Shown here: piece after piece, positions 47,690-59,354 of the stretch
Position numbering within the stretch: position 1 is the stretch's first letter
Layout: every line of letters starts with the position of its first letter
NCBI GenBank assembly: GCA_034769895.1
Contig: CM068371.1
Coordinates: forward strand, 402,457,469-402,521,468
Direction of reading: 5' to 3'
DNA length: 64,000 nt
From: Magicicada septendecula
Lineage: Eukaryota > Arthropoda > Insecta > Hemiptera > Cicadidae
Notes under the pieces: generated by a model
Databases searched by the model: none
Seen by the model: only the letters and a program-made list of their open reading frames with translations
Told to the model about the DNA's origin: nothing
Program-made: the position numbers and the translations under genes

Positions 47690-49570
47690 GTATTGCTGTG
47701 GAAATACTATTTTGTAGACAACTGAAAGTTACGTATCAGTTGTTAATATATTTCCAAGTAACTTGGTTTCTTACATTGGAGTTAAACGGCTGATTCGATT
47801 TACTGCAAGTGCATACGCTATCCCAGCTGTCACGTGGATAGCTTATCACCGTTGTCTAAAAGCACTCGTATTAGTTATAGTTTTGAGTTTTAGTTATAGT
47901 TAGTTATTAGTTTACAGTTTTGAGTACGGCAGTTGGTCAAGAGGCACGTAGCAGTTGTTTAATCAACAGTTCCATCTGTCTATACCAAACGAGTTTTAAT
48001 ACTAGTATGTACAGTTGGTGGACTTTACATTTTATGTAACCACTCAGCGTCTTGGTAGCACCAACGGCTGAATGATGCATATTTTAGTGAGTAAACAAAA
48101 ACTTCGCCAAGAGAACAGAATTTTGTTAGATTTAAGAAATTTTCATTGCATCTCTTATAACCTTAGTTACAAAAAGAAAACAAATTTAAACGTTGGAGTA
48201 ACAGTTATATTTTTTACATAAAGCATAAGGTAGCTTGGCCTGCTACTGCTCAATAGCCTAGTACTGTGAACAACGTGTGCATAGGCGTCTCCAAAATATG
48301 TTATGTCTACTATAAATAGTAATTTTGGCGACCTATTGTACGATCTCGCCTGGAATGTATACCATATATTACGGTACTCATGAATTCTCGACAACTGTAG
48401 AAATTCGAAAGTGCTTTTTTCATTTGATTTCTTCCAGTGTATTCGTTAACTGGCTTCAGAAATTCATTTCTGTTGACTGATTGACAGTTCATCGCTCTGC
48501 CGTCTCGCCCATTTAACAAAAAGCTAGTAATACCATCGTGGTATAAAATTTTAGATGTTTGTTTTCTGTCCTGTTCCTTACTGTGAGAAAGAACATACTT
48601 ACTACGTTCCTAATTTATCTAATTAGCTGTAAATCTAACGTTTTTGATATCGCATACAACGTTCAGTATCCTTGACTGTGTATCCTTTGGGTAACAGAAC
48701 ATAAAAGTGAATATGTGACAGTGAAAGTGACTTTGTCGTTCGACCCGATGAGAAGATCTGAGGGGTGAAATACGAACCTCGGTGTTATCAAACTAGCAGG
48801 GATTTGGCTGTAGATATTTTGATAAAATCGAAAAGTTATAGATTGAACAAGCTGGAGGCCAAATCATAATCTGACTCGCTAATTGGTTTATTCTAATTGG
48901 CTATCCATCCCGTCGTGCATTATGTAAAATTAATAACACTTTTATTTCAGGTTATTTAAACAAAAAGCATAGTTGCATTAACTTTACGACTTTATAGAGT
49001 CCTGAATCCTTTATGAAGTACTGTAATATTATCTGTGTTGAATTTTTATTGTCGTTGGAGAAGACACTAACATTTCTCTTCTTCCTTAGAAAGGACATAC
49101 AACTTCGTCCTCGCTTTCTGCTTGGAGTACGGCACATAGTTTAGATTTCCAAGGAGACCGACAATTCTGTATGTGTGTATAACATTTTTCCCATTATAAT
49201 TTGAAAAGTCACGACATTGTTGACTGAACGTGCCATTGTTGACTTAAAATTAATGCAGCTGAGTTTGAAACAAGCTTTTCTGGCAGTACTACATATATCC
49301 CCTGTGTATACCATTTTTGAAAGCTCAATAAATAAGCCGAAAAGAGTCGTGGCGCCTTGCACTTGGCAAACGAGAGAGCGTTAGTGTCATAATTAAAACG
49401 GACAAACTAATACAAGTTAATGCCTTGACAACGCTTTTAGCCGTGTACGAGTGGCGCACGTGTTTCTATCAGCGAGTTTCTTTTTAATCTCGTGTATAAT
49501 TAAAAAAAGCAACAAAACAAATCATGTTTCGCGTCAGTTGACGGATCGAGCCGACCCGAGTTTTACTTTT
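47690..49570. other. No recognisable gene
   Basis: Anonymous sequence with local direct repeats of TTAGTTATAG and TTTTGAGT at about 47873-47926. No supportable gene is seen. Confidence 0.5.
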
Positions 49571-49661
49571 GCTACACAAATAGAGCAGAGGCGCATAGAG
49601 ACCTTTAAACAATTCAGTATTGTTTCAAGGTCTCTATGCGCCTCTGCTCTATTTGTGTAGC
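49571..49661. repeat. Perfect 35-bp-arm inverted repeat (hairpin)
   Basis: The left arm (49571-49605) starts GCTACACAAATAGAGCAGAG and ends GCGCATAGAGACCTT. The right arm (49627-49661) is its exact reverse complement. The 21-base centre itself pairs AAACAA with TTGTTT after one mismatch, leaving a seven-base loop. A transcript would form a near-perfect ~42-bp hairpin. It could be a small-RNA precursor, a foldback element, or a snap-back product of replication or of sequencing. No flanking duplication is evident. Confidence 0.9.
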
Positions 49662-50744
49662 TGAAAAGCTCTCGTCGAAATTATGACAGATTTTTCGTGT
49701 ACGTCAGTCGGCTGTTTCGCAACAACATATAGGCCTACGCACGTGATTGATGTGTTTCGACCCGCTGACGGCGATCCTTATACTTTACATAACCCGCGTG
49801 GATGTATAGGCCTACTATAGGCTATACGTATTCCTCCTCCGTACGACGGACGCGATAGATTTATGAACGCCTGCTACTAAATACAGTTGTCGGTGATCGC
49901 GTTTGTTGTTTCTTTGATTACGTAAATCACTCCCAACAGTTGTTTCGTTGTTATCCCTTTTTTTCAGTAATGAAACCAGCGTTCACAGTTTATACGCCGA
50001 AACACACGTTTCACGCGAAATTTATGCGATCCTCTACGATTTGTTTGTATCGTTAGGTTTACTCGATATCGTTTACAATCTGTTGATCTTACCACGCTGA
50101 ACGTTAATTTCCAGGAACTGCGGAAATTCGCTCCGTACAAATACACGGTTCTGAAATCACTCGTGGGTTCATCCTGCGTCAACGTCTGCTTGTTTGGACG
50201 GGGCGAGTCAAATAAATGATACGATATGCAAAACTCTTACCGACATGTTCTGTACACGTGTTTATCCACTTGTTTCGTTTTGTGTCAGCTGTTTACATTA
50301 CCCACAGTGTCCTTTCTTCGGTGCATGAACTTGTTAGTCTCAACGGCAACTCAAGCGCGAGAACCGCTACTACCAATTTCGTCAACTTTTTGTGTAGTAG
50401 ACTAGCGTAGTGACATGCGCTATATTCGAGCCGTACAGTAAGCGACTCCCTCCTACATTTTGCTGCGACGTTGCCAACTGTGCACTGGAAGCTTTACAGT
50501 TATATACCGACTGCACGGTGCAAAACTGGCCACGTGTTTAACTGGGTAAGAACGTGGCAACAAGTATTGTTTCAGGCCGTTACTATGTTGACGTGAACGA
50601 TTCGACGTTCAATTCAAACAAGGTGATTGGCGGAGATTCTTAGACGTGCTTTTACTCCCACCACACAAAGTCGCTTACTCAACGGCTCGAGTCTAGTGTA
50701 TCGTTTTCCCAAATCTAAAATATAAACTTATTATAGGCCCGACA
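49662..50744. other. No recognisable gene; relatively CpG-rich
   Basis: This interval appears richer in CG dinucleotides than most of the window (for example around 49790-50180), but I recognise no exon or promoter architecture. The open frames at 49964-50182 and 50216-50410 have no known domain. Confidence 0.4.
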
Positions 50745-51055
50745 GTCATTCCTGAACAGTAAGTTGCGCCGACTCTATGCATGAATTACCCCCACTAACA
50801 AGTATTGTTATCTAGAGAGAAGAGGAGGGGGAGACGACGCGATAACAGTTCTCTGTCTCACTTCCATATTTACCTCCCTCTCTGTCACACACATGCTTCC
50901 ATTGCTCTCGTCAGTCTTGTTGCAGCCGATGTTCACTCTATGAAACACTGTACAAGACTGTTGTGCGCAGGTGCGAAGTGAATGAAAATTTCGTTAGCCT
51001 CGCAACGACGTGTTTGTACACTGCGCATCTCTAGGCCACTGTTCAATTTCTATCG
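50745..51055 (-). repeat. Dispersed repeat family C, copy 2 (inverted)
   Basis: Read on the minus strand this follows 27478-27775: CGTCGTTGCGAGGCTAACGA, CGCACAACAGTCTTG, GTGAACATCGGCTGC, AACAAGACTGACGAGAGC, GAAGCATGTGTGTGAC and TACTTGTTAGTGGGGGTAAT occur in the same order. It has scattered substitutions and small indels. Edges are approximate. Confidence 0.7.
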
Positions 51056-52001
51056 CCAGGTTTCTACCAACATTTTCTATAATCTTAAGTTATAAAATAC
51101 AAATTTACGCTACACTGCATTATCCGAGCTGTAGAAACAGCCACCTGGTCTATAAATGTTCCTTGAACTGACTTATAAAACGACACATGCGCAAGAGGGA
51201 ATTACTTCCAGTCCACGACTGCTCGCCTCTGATCTGCCGGTTCCATTACCCATAGAGAGATTCGAGATTAAACTCTTTTGTACCTACACGAAAAAATAAG
51301 TTTTCTGGCACTGTATTTCAGTTGTTGATACCATTATCTCGTGTTTTTCATGGTGATTTTCATCTGTGTTTTAAAACGATAATTAACGCGTATACTTTCA
51401 GTATTTGAGATAATTGAACTCATTCTTAAGAAATTGATAACGCTACGGTTGGAGGAACGTTACTGGGATTATGTCTCCAGATATGATCTGGGCATAGATT
51501 ACTACACCATGAGCCTCTCTCTTTAGATATCTGATTCCTTTTGTAGCGCGTACTATATTGACTTGTATCTTGTAGGCCTACTACTTGACACTACCTCAGA
51601 GTCGAAGTCGGGGCCACCATTAAGCCTCGGAAACAGTATTGTTAAGTCGCGCACGCGCGCGCTTGTTTTGAGGGAGAGTGCGAGATAAAACTAGTGGAGG
51701 TATCGAAGCCGTGAATTACACAGATGCGACCGCCATGAATTATTCATTAAGTCAGCTGTATTACGACCTCTGTTCTGCTCCGCTGGTTTGGAATTTCTCT
51801 TCTTACTTGACGCTGGTACCGCTTACGTTTTGCGTCAGGTAAATACTGTAGTCTCCAGCTTTTGCAGATGTTCATTTGCAGGCACCCGTAAATTTGTTTC
51901 CTAAACTTACTCCGATTCTTTTTGGATGTACTGTCAATTGTAAACTAATTTACTTAATAAGATGTTGAAATAGTGTCAGTCACAATAATAATAATCCTCA
52001 T
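51056..52001. other. No recognisable gene
   Basis: No gene or element is recognised. A short alternating CG tract lies at 51650-51662. Confidence 0.45.
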
Positions 52002-52003
52002 TA

Positions 52004-52500
52004 CAGTAGAACCTCTGTTAACCGAAACAAGGGGGGAGGCGGTTTGGGATAACCAAACTTTCGGATACTAATTAAGATGTAATTTTTTAAAGTTTTGAGG
52101 TAAAATAACTGAAGGCAATGTACAGCATTATCAAAAGATTTTAATAAAAATCAAACTGTTTACGTAAAGTCACTTTTTAACACTAGTTTTATGATTTTTT
52201 TTTTAAATCGTCTATTTTCCTTTGCTTTTTCTTTTCATATCGCTTTCTTTCAGCAATATCTCGCCATCGCTTCATTAGCAGAACGTCAGAAGGCTTTGAT
52301 TCTTTTTCTCATAAGTAGAGAAGAGAACAGCATAATTAATTTGGCATTAACTGGGATCCGCAGGACGGGAGCAGGAAAAATAGAAAACACAAGAGCGATA
52401 TGACGTCGAACAGTAGAGAAGTAGTTGAAGCAACAGGCCAGTGTCTGGAGGAAATGAAAGAATTTGGTCATGGAGCTGCTCCGTTGGAGTATTTTCATTG
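52004..52500 (-). mobile_element. Tigger/pogo-like transposon end with coding remnant
   Basis: CAGTAGAACCTCTGTTAACC follows a TA at 52002-52003, and GGTTTGGGATAACCAAACTT TCGGATA comes shortly after. This CAGT-type end with complementary internal 'ttaaccga/tcggat' phrases is typical of Tigger/pogo-group elements in insects. Read leftwards on the minus strand, the DNA just inside gives LLMRKRIKAF then RSANEAMARYC, which resembles the C-terminus of jerky/Tigger transposases. No matching opposite end was found, so the right boundary is a guess. Confidence 0.5.
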
Positions 52501-52509
52501 ACCACTCAC

Positions 52510-54560
52510 GTTCCCCAAGGAATCGTAGAAGTTAAGTCTTTAAGTCTGGTAAGTTAGTTCACAGTTCAGATGGTTACGCATCTTTTCCATCAGTCTCCAC
52601 AAGCTGTAAATTTGGTTTTACGATCTTCTTCAACAACCGTATAAATAGCCTTTGCTGTTTAGCCTATAGTATGTGGCATACTTGTATATAAGTTACATTT
52701 TCTCAAGAATTCTCTTAGCTCCCAGAGAGCAGACAAATCTGATAGTTATCTTGGAACTTCTTTATAGCACGTTCTGTTACCTTATTTTGGATTTTCATGT
52801 CGCCGTAACACACTGTATCTTTATAATTGTTTTGTTTATATCGTGTTATGGTTTACGACAGGACCGTTCTCTAGGAATACAGTTGACGCCTCTGTACTGG
52901 TAATACACCTTTCGTTGGCTTCGCCTTCGTTAGTAATACGACTTTATATCTATAGCTTTACTCTGAGACCAAATCTTCATTAAACGTAATGTAGAGTGTT
53001 AACTACAGACACATTGTAATGTTCAAAGTGAACTAAATGAGAGATAACTGTATTACAAGATAGGTGTAGTCAGCCATCTTCTACCACAAGGAAAGCAGCA
53101 AGTTCCTCTTAGTGTCGTGGTATATAATTGTTTTCTCTCAAGGAGAGAATGGGAGAATCCATGAAATTTGCAAGACGTTTTACGTATGTAATATAAAAAA
53201 CCCTTAAGATGATCCACAGCCTCTTGATTGAACGTATCGACTCGGTTATTTTCCATTTTTTTAGCTGTTGGCGTATATCTGTAATTCAGTGTTCCCTCCT
53301 TGTAAATTGTATGTTGGGACCCAGACAGACAGTTGGGAACGATTGGTGCGTATTATTCGAAGCAGAAAGGACACGTCGATAGACGCGCGCGCGCGCGCGT
53401 GTGTGATCCGGTTTCACATAATATTAGCGCTGTACGTGACGTATTCATAATAATCGCAGTTATAGCCTACGACTTTCGCGGCCGTAGTCGCCCTGTACTT
53501 AAACCAAAAGTATCGTCTTTTATATTCGGTATTATTGATTCGAACGGTCACTTAGCGTTATGAATATTGTACAACGACCCTATTCAGCGTTCGTCTGTAT
53601 TGAACATTAGTTGATACGAATTTCTACGTTTTAGAAATAAGCTATTCCTTCTTTTATTTTTGCTTCAATTTGTGTTCAGCATACAGGATGGGCCGTAAAT
53701 CGTGTGATAAAAATATATTTTTTTATAACTTTAGTGACAGGTTTTATAAGGTTCTATCATTAACCTAGATCCAATTTCAAAACGTTTGTATCAACATTTC
53801 AACACCGTAATGTCGAGGTTTGAGTTTCCGTTAACATCAGGTCTTGTTTGTGGCCAATAACTGATACACATGTAATAATGTTAATATTTGTAGAGCCACT
53901 GTGGACTACGTTTCGTTCAACTGGTTCCTTCCTTCTTCTCTTCTCTCTTCCTCCTCTCCATATCTCCTTCGTTCTTGATCGATGTCTCTCCCTCCTTCGA
54001 TCAGTCCAGATGGCACCTGTCCTCTTCTTAAGTTTTTCATGATAATCTTAGGCATTTTTAAATTTCTTTGTGAGTGGCAACCATTCTTCAATGTCTTCAT
54101 GAGTAATCTTGAGTTCTATATGTTTTTCTGTTTCTTTGAACCATGTATTGGACATTTTGAGCTTTCTGAAATAGTTAAAAGCTTCCCTATTAGTCTGTTA
54201 GGATTCATTTTTTGAACATATCCGTAGAAAGTGGAATTTGTGGAATTCTTTGTATTATAGAATTAATTGTAGAATATTATTATTATTTTTATTCTTTATG
54301 TAACGTGTACAAACACATTCACACAGAAAACACTCGTCATAATGTGTATTAATTCTGTATAGCTAGTGTGAAGTTCCTGATGATCACAATAAATTTTGCC
54401 TGAAGTCGACACAAATTGTGTCTAGTTACTGACAGAACATCACAAAACGTTTTGTGTGGATTTCTTAATCCACGATCTACGGACTTGTAGCGTCAAGCGA
54501 CATATGTCCCGCACTGTAGAATCATTTCTCACTGCCGATTCGCCTGAAAATATGTTAACA
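52510..54560. other. No recognisable gene
   Basis: A CACAGGATGGGCCGTAAATC-like phrase at about 53680-53700 resembles some Tc1/mariner ends, but no partner is visible. A CG-repeat tract lies at 53384-53405. The open frames at 53848-54215 are composition-driven. Confidence 0.4.
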
Positions 54561-54569
54561 GATGAGGTG

Positions 54570-55750
54570 TAACAATCTAGTGCTGTAATTTTAACGCGTA
54601 ATTAATTGAAAAGAAAACAGTTCGATCACAACCTCTTCATTTAGTTTTTATTGATATTGAAAAAACCTATGACAATGTACCGTTAGACAATCTGTGGACA
54701 GGTTTAAGATCGACTAGTATCAACCCCATTATCATAAAAGCTATACAAAATGTCTATAACAATTCAATATCGAGAGTAAAAGCAGAAAAGAATTTGTCAC
54801 CAGGGTTTCAAGTGATCAAAGGTTTACGCCAGGGATGTTGTCTGTCACCCACGCTTTTCAAAATTTATACGGAGAAAGCAATAGAGACTTGGAAAAAATA
54901 TGCAGGAACATGGGAATTCCACTCGATGATGATTCAGTTTGTTCATTACAGTTTCCTGATGACCAATTACTTTTGGCTCAAGATTTTGAAGACATAGATT
55001 AGAAAATTTATACAGGAATATCAGAAATGGGGACTAAAGGTAAATATGAATGAATAAAAAAAATACATGGCAATAGGTGACCTTCATCAAGACTTTATAT
55101 TGGAGGAAGGCATGGGGAAGATTTCATATACAGAGAAATACAAGTATTTAGGGGTGAAAATTACGGCCAGTGGGAAGCAAGACAAAGAAATACAATCGAG
55201 AATTAATTTGGGAAAGATAGCTATATCTACATTAAATGGAATCCTGTGGGATAAGCAAATTACAGCATAAACTAAAACCAAAATATTTAAAACCATTGTT
55301 AGAAGTATCATGACTTACGGCTCAGAAGTTTGGACTACTAATAAACATACTAATAAGAACAAAATTAATGACAGCAGACATGGACGTTTGGAGACGTTCG
55401 GCAAGAGTATCCAGAAGTAAGAAAATTAGAAATGAAGTCATTAAGGACAGAATGAATGTGAAAAATTTAATAGATGATTTTATCCAAACAAAAAAATTAC
55501 AATGGAATGGACACACGAAAAGAATGGCACAGGAAAGATTGCCAAGGAGAGTTATGGAATGGATCCCACCAGGAAAAAGGAAAAGAGGAAGACCACCTAT
55601 CATCTGGATAGAAGAAATTCAGACTATATTGAGGGAACTGGAAATTGAAGATCTTTGGATGGACAAGCACCAGTGGAAGCTGAGAATCCAATTAATTCTG
55701 TAATCTCTGGTTCCGGAAAATATGTAAACATTGTAATACAGCCGGAATAA
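54570..55750 (+). pseudogene. LINE reverse transcriptase remnant, palm to C-terminus
   Basis: This is the longest reverse-transcriptase remnant in the window, read across several frames. LVFIDIEKTYDNVPLDNLW (about 54640-54696) holds the first catalytic aspartate (FIDxEKxYD). Then come VIKGLRQGCCLSPTLFKIYT (54813-54870) and, one frame over, LQFPDDQLLLAQDFED at about 54950-55000, the altered FADD box (A to P). YTEKYKYLGVKITASGKQDK lies at 55129-55190, IMTYGSEVWTT near 55310, and WRRSARVSRSKKIRNEVIKD leads to LQWNGHTKRMAQERLPRRVM and GKRKRGRPPIIW (to 55620). The frame ends at 55701. At least three frameshifts plus stops inactivate it. The endonuclease domain is absent, so it is 5'-truncated. Confidence 0.85.
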
Positions 55751-55759
55751 TAATACAAT

Positions 55760-56026
55760 TTTTAACGATAATATTAATAATTAGCAAAAGTGGGAGCCAC
55801 ATACGTCGTATCAGCCCCGTTAATAATTTATTTGGAACTGTACAGCAGTTTTTTAAATGTAGAAACATTTTTTTACGATTATTTTCTTGGGATTTATCGC
55901 GTATGGGTTAAACTGATTTAACGCAGTTTATTAAACTGAAGTCTACGCCACGAGGCGGAATCGGTAACTACGATGAAAACGTTTTCCGGTTAAACACACA
56001 TCTATTTACTATTTTTAACACCAAAT
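55760..56026. other. No recognisable gene
   Basis: Short spacer between the LINE remnant and the inverted pair of hammerhead-core-like motifs. Nothing is recognised. Confidence 0.5.
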
Positions 56027-56058
56027 GTTTCGCCCATCCTACGATGAAACATCTTCAG
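56027..56058 (-). ncRNA. Hammerhead-core-like motif, inverted pair member 1
   Basis: On the minus strand it reads CTGAAGA, then TGTTTCATCGTAGGATGGGC, then GAAAC. CTGAAGA fits CUGANGA, CATC/GATG closes a GTAG loop (with two T-G pairs extending the stem), and GAAA follows. A related motif lies in opposite orientation 44 bases to the right. Confidence 0.45.
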
Positions 56059-56102
56059 GGGCTCGACTGAGTCGGAGCACAAAGTTGTCACTCGTTTCGC
56101 CA

Positions 56103-56133
56103 CTGAAGATGACTTTCGTAGGCGCGTCGAAAC
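56103..56133 (+). ncRNA. Hammerhead-core-like motif, inverted pair member 2
   Basis: It reads CTGAAGA, then TGACTTTCGTAGGCGCGTC, then GAAAC. It shares TCGTAGG and both boxes with the minus-strand motif at 56027-56058. GAC/GTC can close the hairpin. The stem is short, so activity is uncertain. Confidence 0.4.
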
Positions 56134-56139
56134 GTATGA

Positions 56140-57540
56140 CAACGTAATTTCGATGGTGGATGACAGCCTAACTTCCAAGAAGACCTACATCTGTTTACAC
56201 CCCCCGTGAAAGCCAATGTTCGTTAGTAGATGTGTAACAAATGAAACGCGTGCATATACCGTGAGGACGTTATAAAAGACTACGCCAACACTATTGTATG
56301 GTAGTCATCGTTGGATCCATTGGATTCAGTATTACCAGCAGTCCGGAGGGGAGAAGAGGAAAATTATAAACTAGGAAGCTGTAGACGAGAGGATGTTGAT
56401 CCTCCATATTTGCACGAAATCCAAGACGATTTGAAGAAAACCAAAAGCTCCGCGAACGGATTGAGTTAAAATAGCACTCCTCAAGTATGGCGGTTTATAA
56501 CTGCGTCTGCATTGTTGATTCTTTACAATGAGTGTCGGTTGTGTGTGGAAATCTCAGAGTCTTAGAGGGCTGTAGAGGACATGTAATTGTTTAAAAAAAA
56601 GAAACGTCGGAATAAACCTCACATTTTACTTCATTTAGGCACTGGCGGCGCCTACAAGAAAAGTGTAGAGCAAGGTATGGAAATTCCACAACGTGTATGG
56701 TATTAACATCCATAACGTGTAATAGACATCCATTTAAGAACAAGCTTGTAAAGGAACGAATTTTAAGTTCTACAAAATTACAGGTAACACGTATTTTGAA
56801 GTATGGCACCGGTACGTGAAATATAGGCCTATCTGCGAAACAACGAACGTCGGAGTTTTGAGACGGGTGAAAGACGTAATGAAACTATACGCATTAAAAA
56901 CGTAGACATAAGAAAGTAATTAAATGTTTACGGTATGAATGATAGAATACAAGATAAAGTGGAAGAAACAGAAGGGACACGTCCTAACAATAGACCCACA
57001 CTAATAGCAAAAACTTGCTTAAAATCATAAACCACAGGTAGGTGATCATTTGGGCTACCGCGGAAAAATGACAGGAATCACTGAAAGACAGAACGGGCAG
57101 TGTGGAGACCATTAAGTGGAAACGACGTAAACGGTATGGGTGCTGACCAGACGATATGAGGATGGTATACAAGCTAAGCAGGTGAGATTCGTTCGTACGG
57201 TGAATGCTAGGAAACGTATGGATATAGGCCTGTCAAGAATTAGTGAGATCCGGAACGAGTTGAGTGTGTTTAGCGTTCATTGTAAATAGTATAAATATTA
57301 AAATAATATAAAACAAACTAGATCTTCAGCCGGACCGGACGGTCATAGAACCTTAAAACAACCCAAGGGGGGCGTTTTATACAAAATAACAGCCAAACAG
57401 CCGTTTCACGAAATAATAATAATAAAGGTAAAAACGTTGCTGTCACGTTTGGAAACTAGATTTTGTTTCAACATTGGCATCAGCAGTAGCTGTGAATAAT
57501 TCTCCGTCTGCAGCGCAACTCGTGTATGACGATTACAGAA
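56140..57540. other. No recognisable gene
   Basis: No supported gene or element is seen. A TATAAAAG octamer occurs near 56270 without further promoter evidence. Confidence 0.45.
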
Positions 57541-57542
57541 TA

Positions 57543-57735
57543 CAGTAAACTCCCGGATAATCCACAATATGTACAAAAAAGGGCAGAAAGTAATGAAAAT
57601 ACTTTATTAAGATTAGCTGTTTATTTAAAGTAAAGCAATACAGTGAAACCTCGTTAAGACTCTCATCAAGGGACCTCGTGGAAACTGTGTATTAAGCGGG
57701 ATATTACCAAGTAGCAATATTACCAAGTTTCAGTA
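57543..57735 (+). mobile_element. Two TIR-like ends of pogo/Tigger type
   Basis: CAGTAAACTCCCGGATAATC begins at 57543 after TA, and CAGTGAAACCTCGTTAAGAC begins at 57641 after TA. Both resemble the CAGTNNAACC.. ends of Tigger/pogo-like elements. The second is followed by GGGACCTCGTGGAAACTGTG and TTAAGCGGGATATTACCAAG, typical of internal TIR phrases. No opposite ends were found, so these are solitary or truncated ends. Confidence 0.4.
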
Positions 57736-57867
57736 AGCCTTCGTACTGAAACTGTGCCACTAATAATACATTTTCTATGCAGTTTAAATACTAATTCACA
57801 CGAACTGATATTTCGTCAGAAGTTGTAGGCCTACTGATAAATTGTCTTATGCCTATCATCTACATTG

Positions 57868-57972
57868 AGTATTTCCGAAGTTATTACAAAAGCCTATACA
57901 GTGTTAGGCCTAGTGTAAAGCCTATACAAAGTATTTCCGAAGTTATTTATACGTACAAAAGCCTATACAAAA
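57868..57972 (+). repeat. Imperfect tandem duplication, 62-bp period
   Basis: AGTATTTCCGAAGTTATT occurs at 57868 and 57930, each followed by ACAAAAGCCTATACA. A third AAAGCCTATACAAA lies at 57917-57930. The second unit has an insertion, TATACGT. Confidence 0.85.
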
Positions 57973-57975
57973 TTC

Positions 57976-59304
57976 AACTAGTGAACGTCCCCCATGCTTT
58001 GTGGGCAGTAGGGATTAGCTTCAGGAATTAATTACCGCAAACGTATGAATTACAAAATTTCATAAGAATACATGTCAGTGAAGTGATAGCTGACCTGTCG
58101 GTAAACATCACATGTCTGTCAATATCTAATTTTTCATATCCGTTAACTAACGGATACAATGGTCCGTTAACAGTAGCCTACAGTATAACATTTGTACCGC
58201 GTAAACATGCAGACAAACATAACTTAATGAGAAAATTAAATGTACCCAGTAAATGGCCCCACAGTCGCAGTAAAGTACACACTCATGGTAGCCAGCTGCC
58301 GAGCGGTGACACAATTCGTCTCTCGGACATGCCTTTACATAACTTACATAATTGTAAAACAATATTGTTTACTGTAGTTAATAAAGTAGTGTATTAATAT
58401 TAGTGAAACAGAAACTTTATTTTCGGCTGACATTTATTTCCGCTTATAAAAAAAAATCCGCTGTTTGCCTCTCAAGTCCGTTGTTCTCGATCCATTTAAT
58501 GGTCGACAATTTTTTGTACAAATCTTGTTAGTATAACAGTAGCTACACTTCTGCGTTAGTATGGAACTTTCTGCGCTAGTTTTCGCGTGCCAGCTACGAA
58601 TAGAACAGTGTGACTCACTTTTCTAGTTTAAAACGTGTAAACTCGAAGTAACAACTGTGAATCTGCTGTAAAGAATGTTGGTCAGAATATAGTCGAGACG
58701 GGCTAAGGAAAGAACACGACGAGGAAAGCTAATTTGGCAGGCGCGCACACGTAAACACATACTGTTCGCGAGCACAGAAATAATCATCTGCACTAATGGT
58801 TGCGAAAAATGATAGACAGCGAGTGAACGCCACGATTAAGACGTGAAATTGCAGCGGTTTTGGCCATTCGGTACCGACCCTACGCTGGCTGGCATCGTGC
58901 CTCGTACGTATTTACTTTCTTGCCACCGCCTCCTATATCCCGTTATATTTATTCGCTTGCATTGTCCTGTTTACGTTTTTCCTGCGCGGGTGTGCATGTT
59001 TGTACAGTAAATACTGTAAAAAGTTATCTAAGATCAAACATGGTGGTAACGTTTCCCATTATTCATAAGTTATTAGCGAATTGCATGTGTTTTGTATTAA
59101 CTTCTAATATAAACAATGCCAATTTTCAGCGACTTGCATCCGTTTGTTTGTATTCGAATAGATTTGAGTAAGTTTTTACGTTACATGTGATACGAAGTTG
59201 CTCCAGGTGCCTAGCTGTTACTACCAGTTCAGTTTACTCGTCATTATTAACTAGTCTCTTCTAGGCGGTTAGGCGTTACTGTTTGTTTTTCGGGGCATAA
59301 ATGT
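57976..59304. other. No recognisable gene
   Basis: Open frames at 58083-58397 and 58860-59171 show no known domain. The latter begins at a non-ATG codon. Nothing else is seen. Confidence 0.45.
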
Positions 59305-59353
<49 letters not shown>

Positions 59354-59354
59354 A
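59305..59354. repeat. Palindromic (TG)10(CG)4(CA)11 tract
   Basis: Fifty bases of unbroken alternating purine and pyrimidine: ten TG, four CG, then eleven CA. Because TG and CA are complementary, the tract is also an almost perfect palindrome and could form Z-DNA or a cruciform. Confidence 0.95.

Noticed and set aside
53680..53830. Mariner-type end (GGATGGGCCGTAAATC)
   Set aside because: No complementary end, TA-bounded partner or transposase remnant was found nearby.
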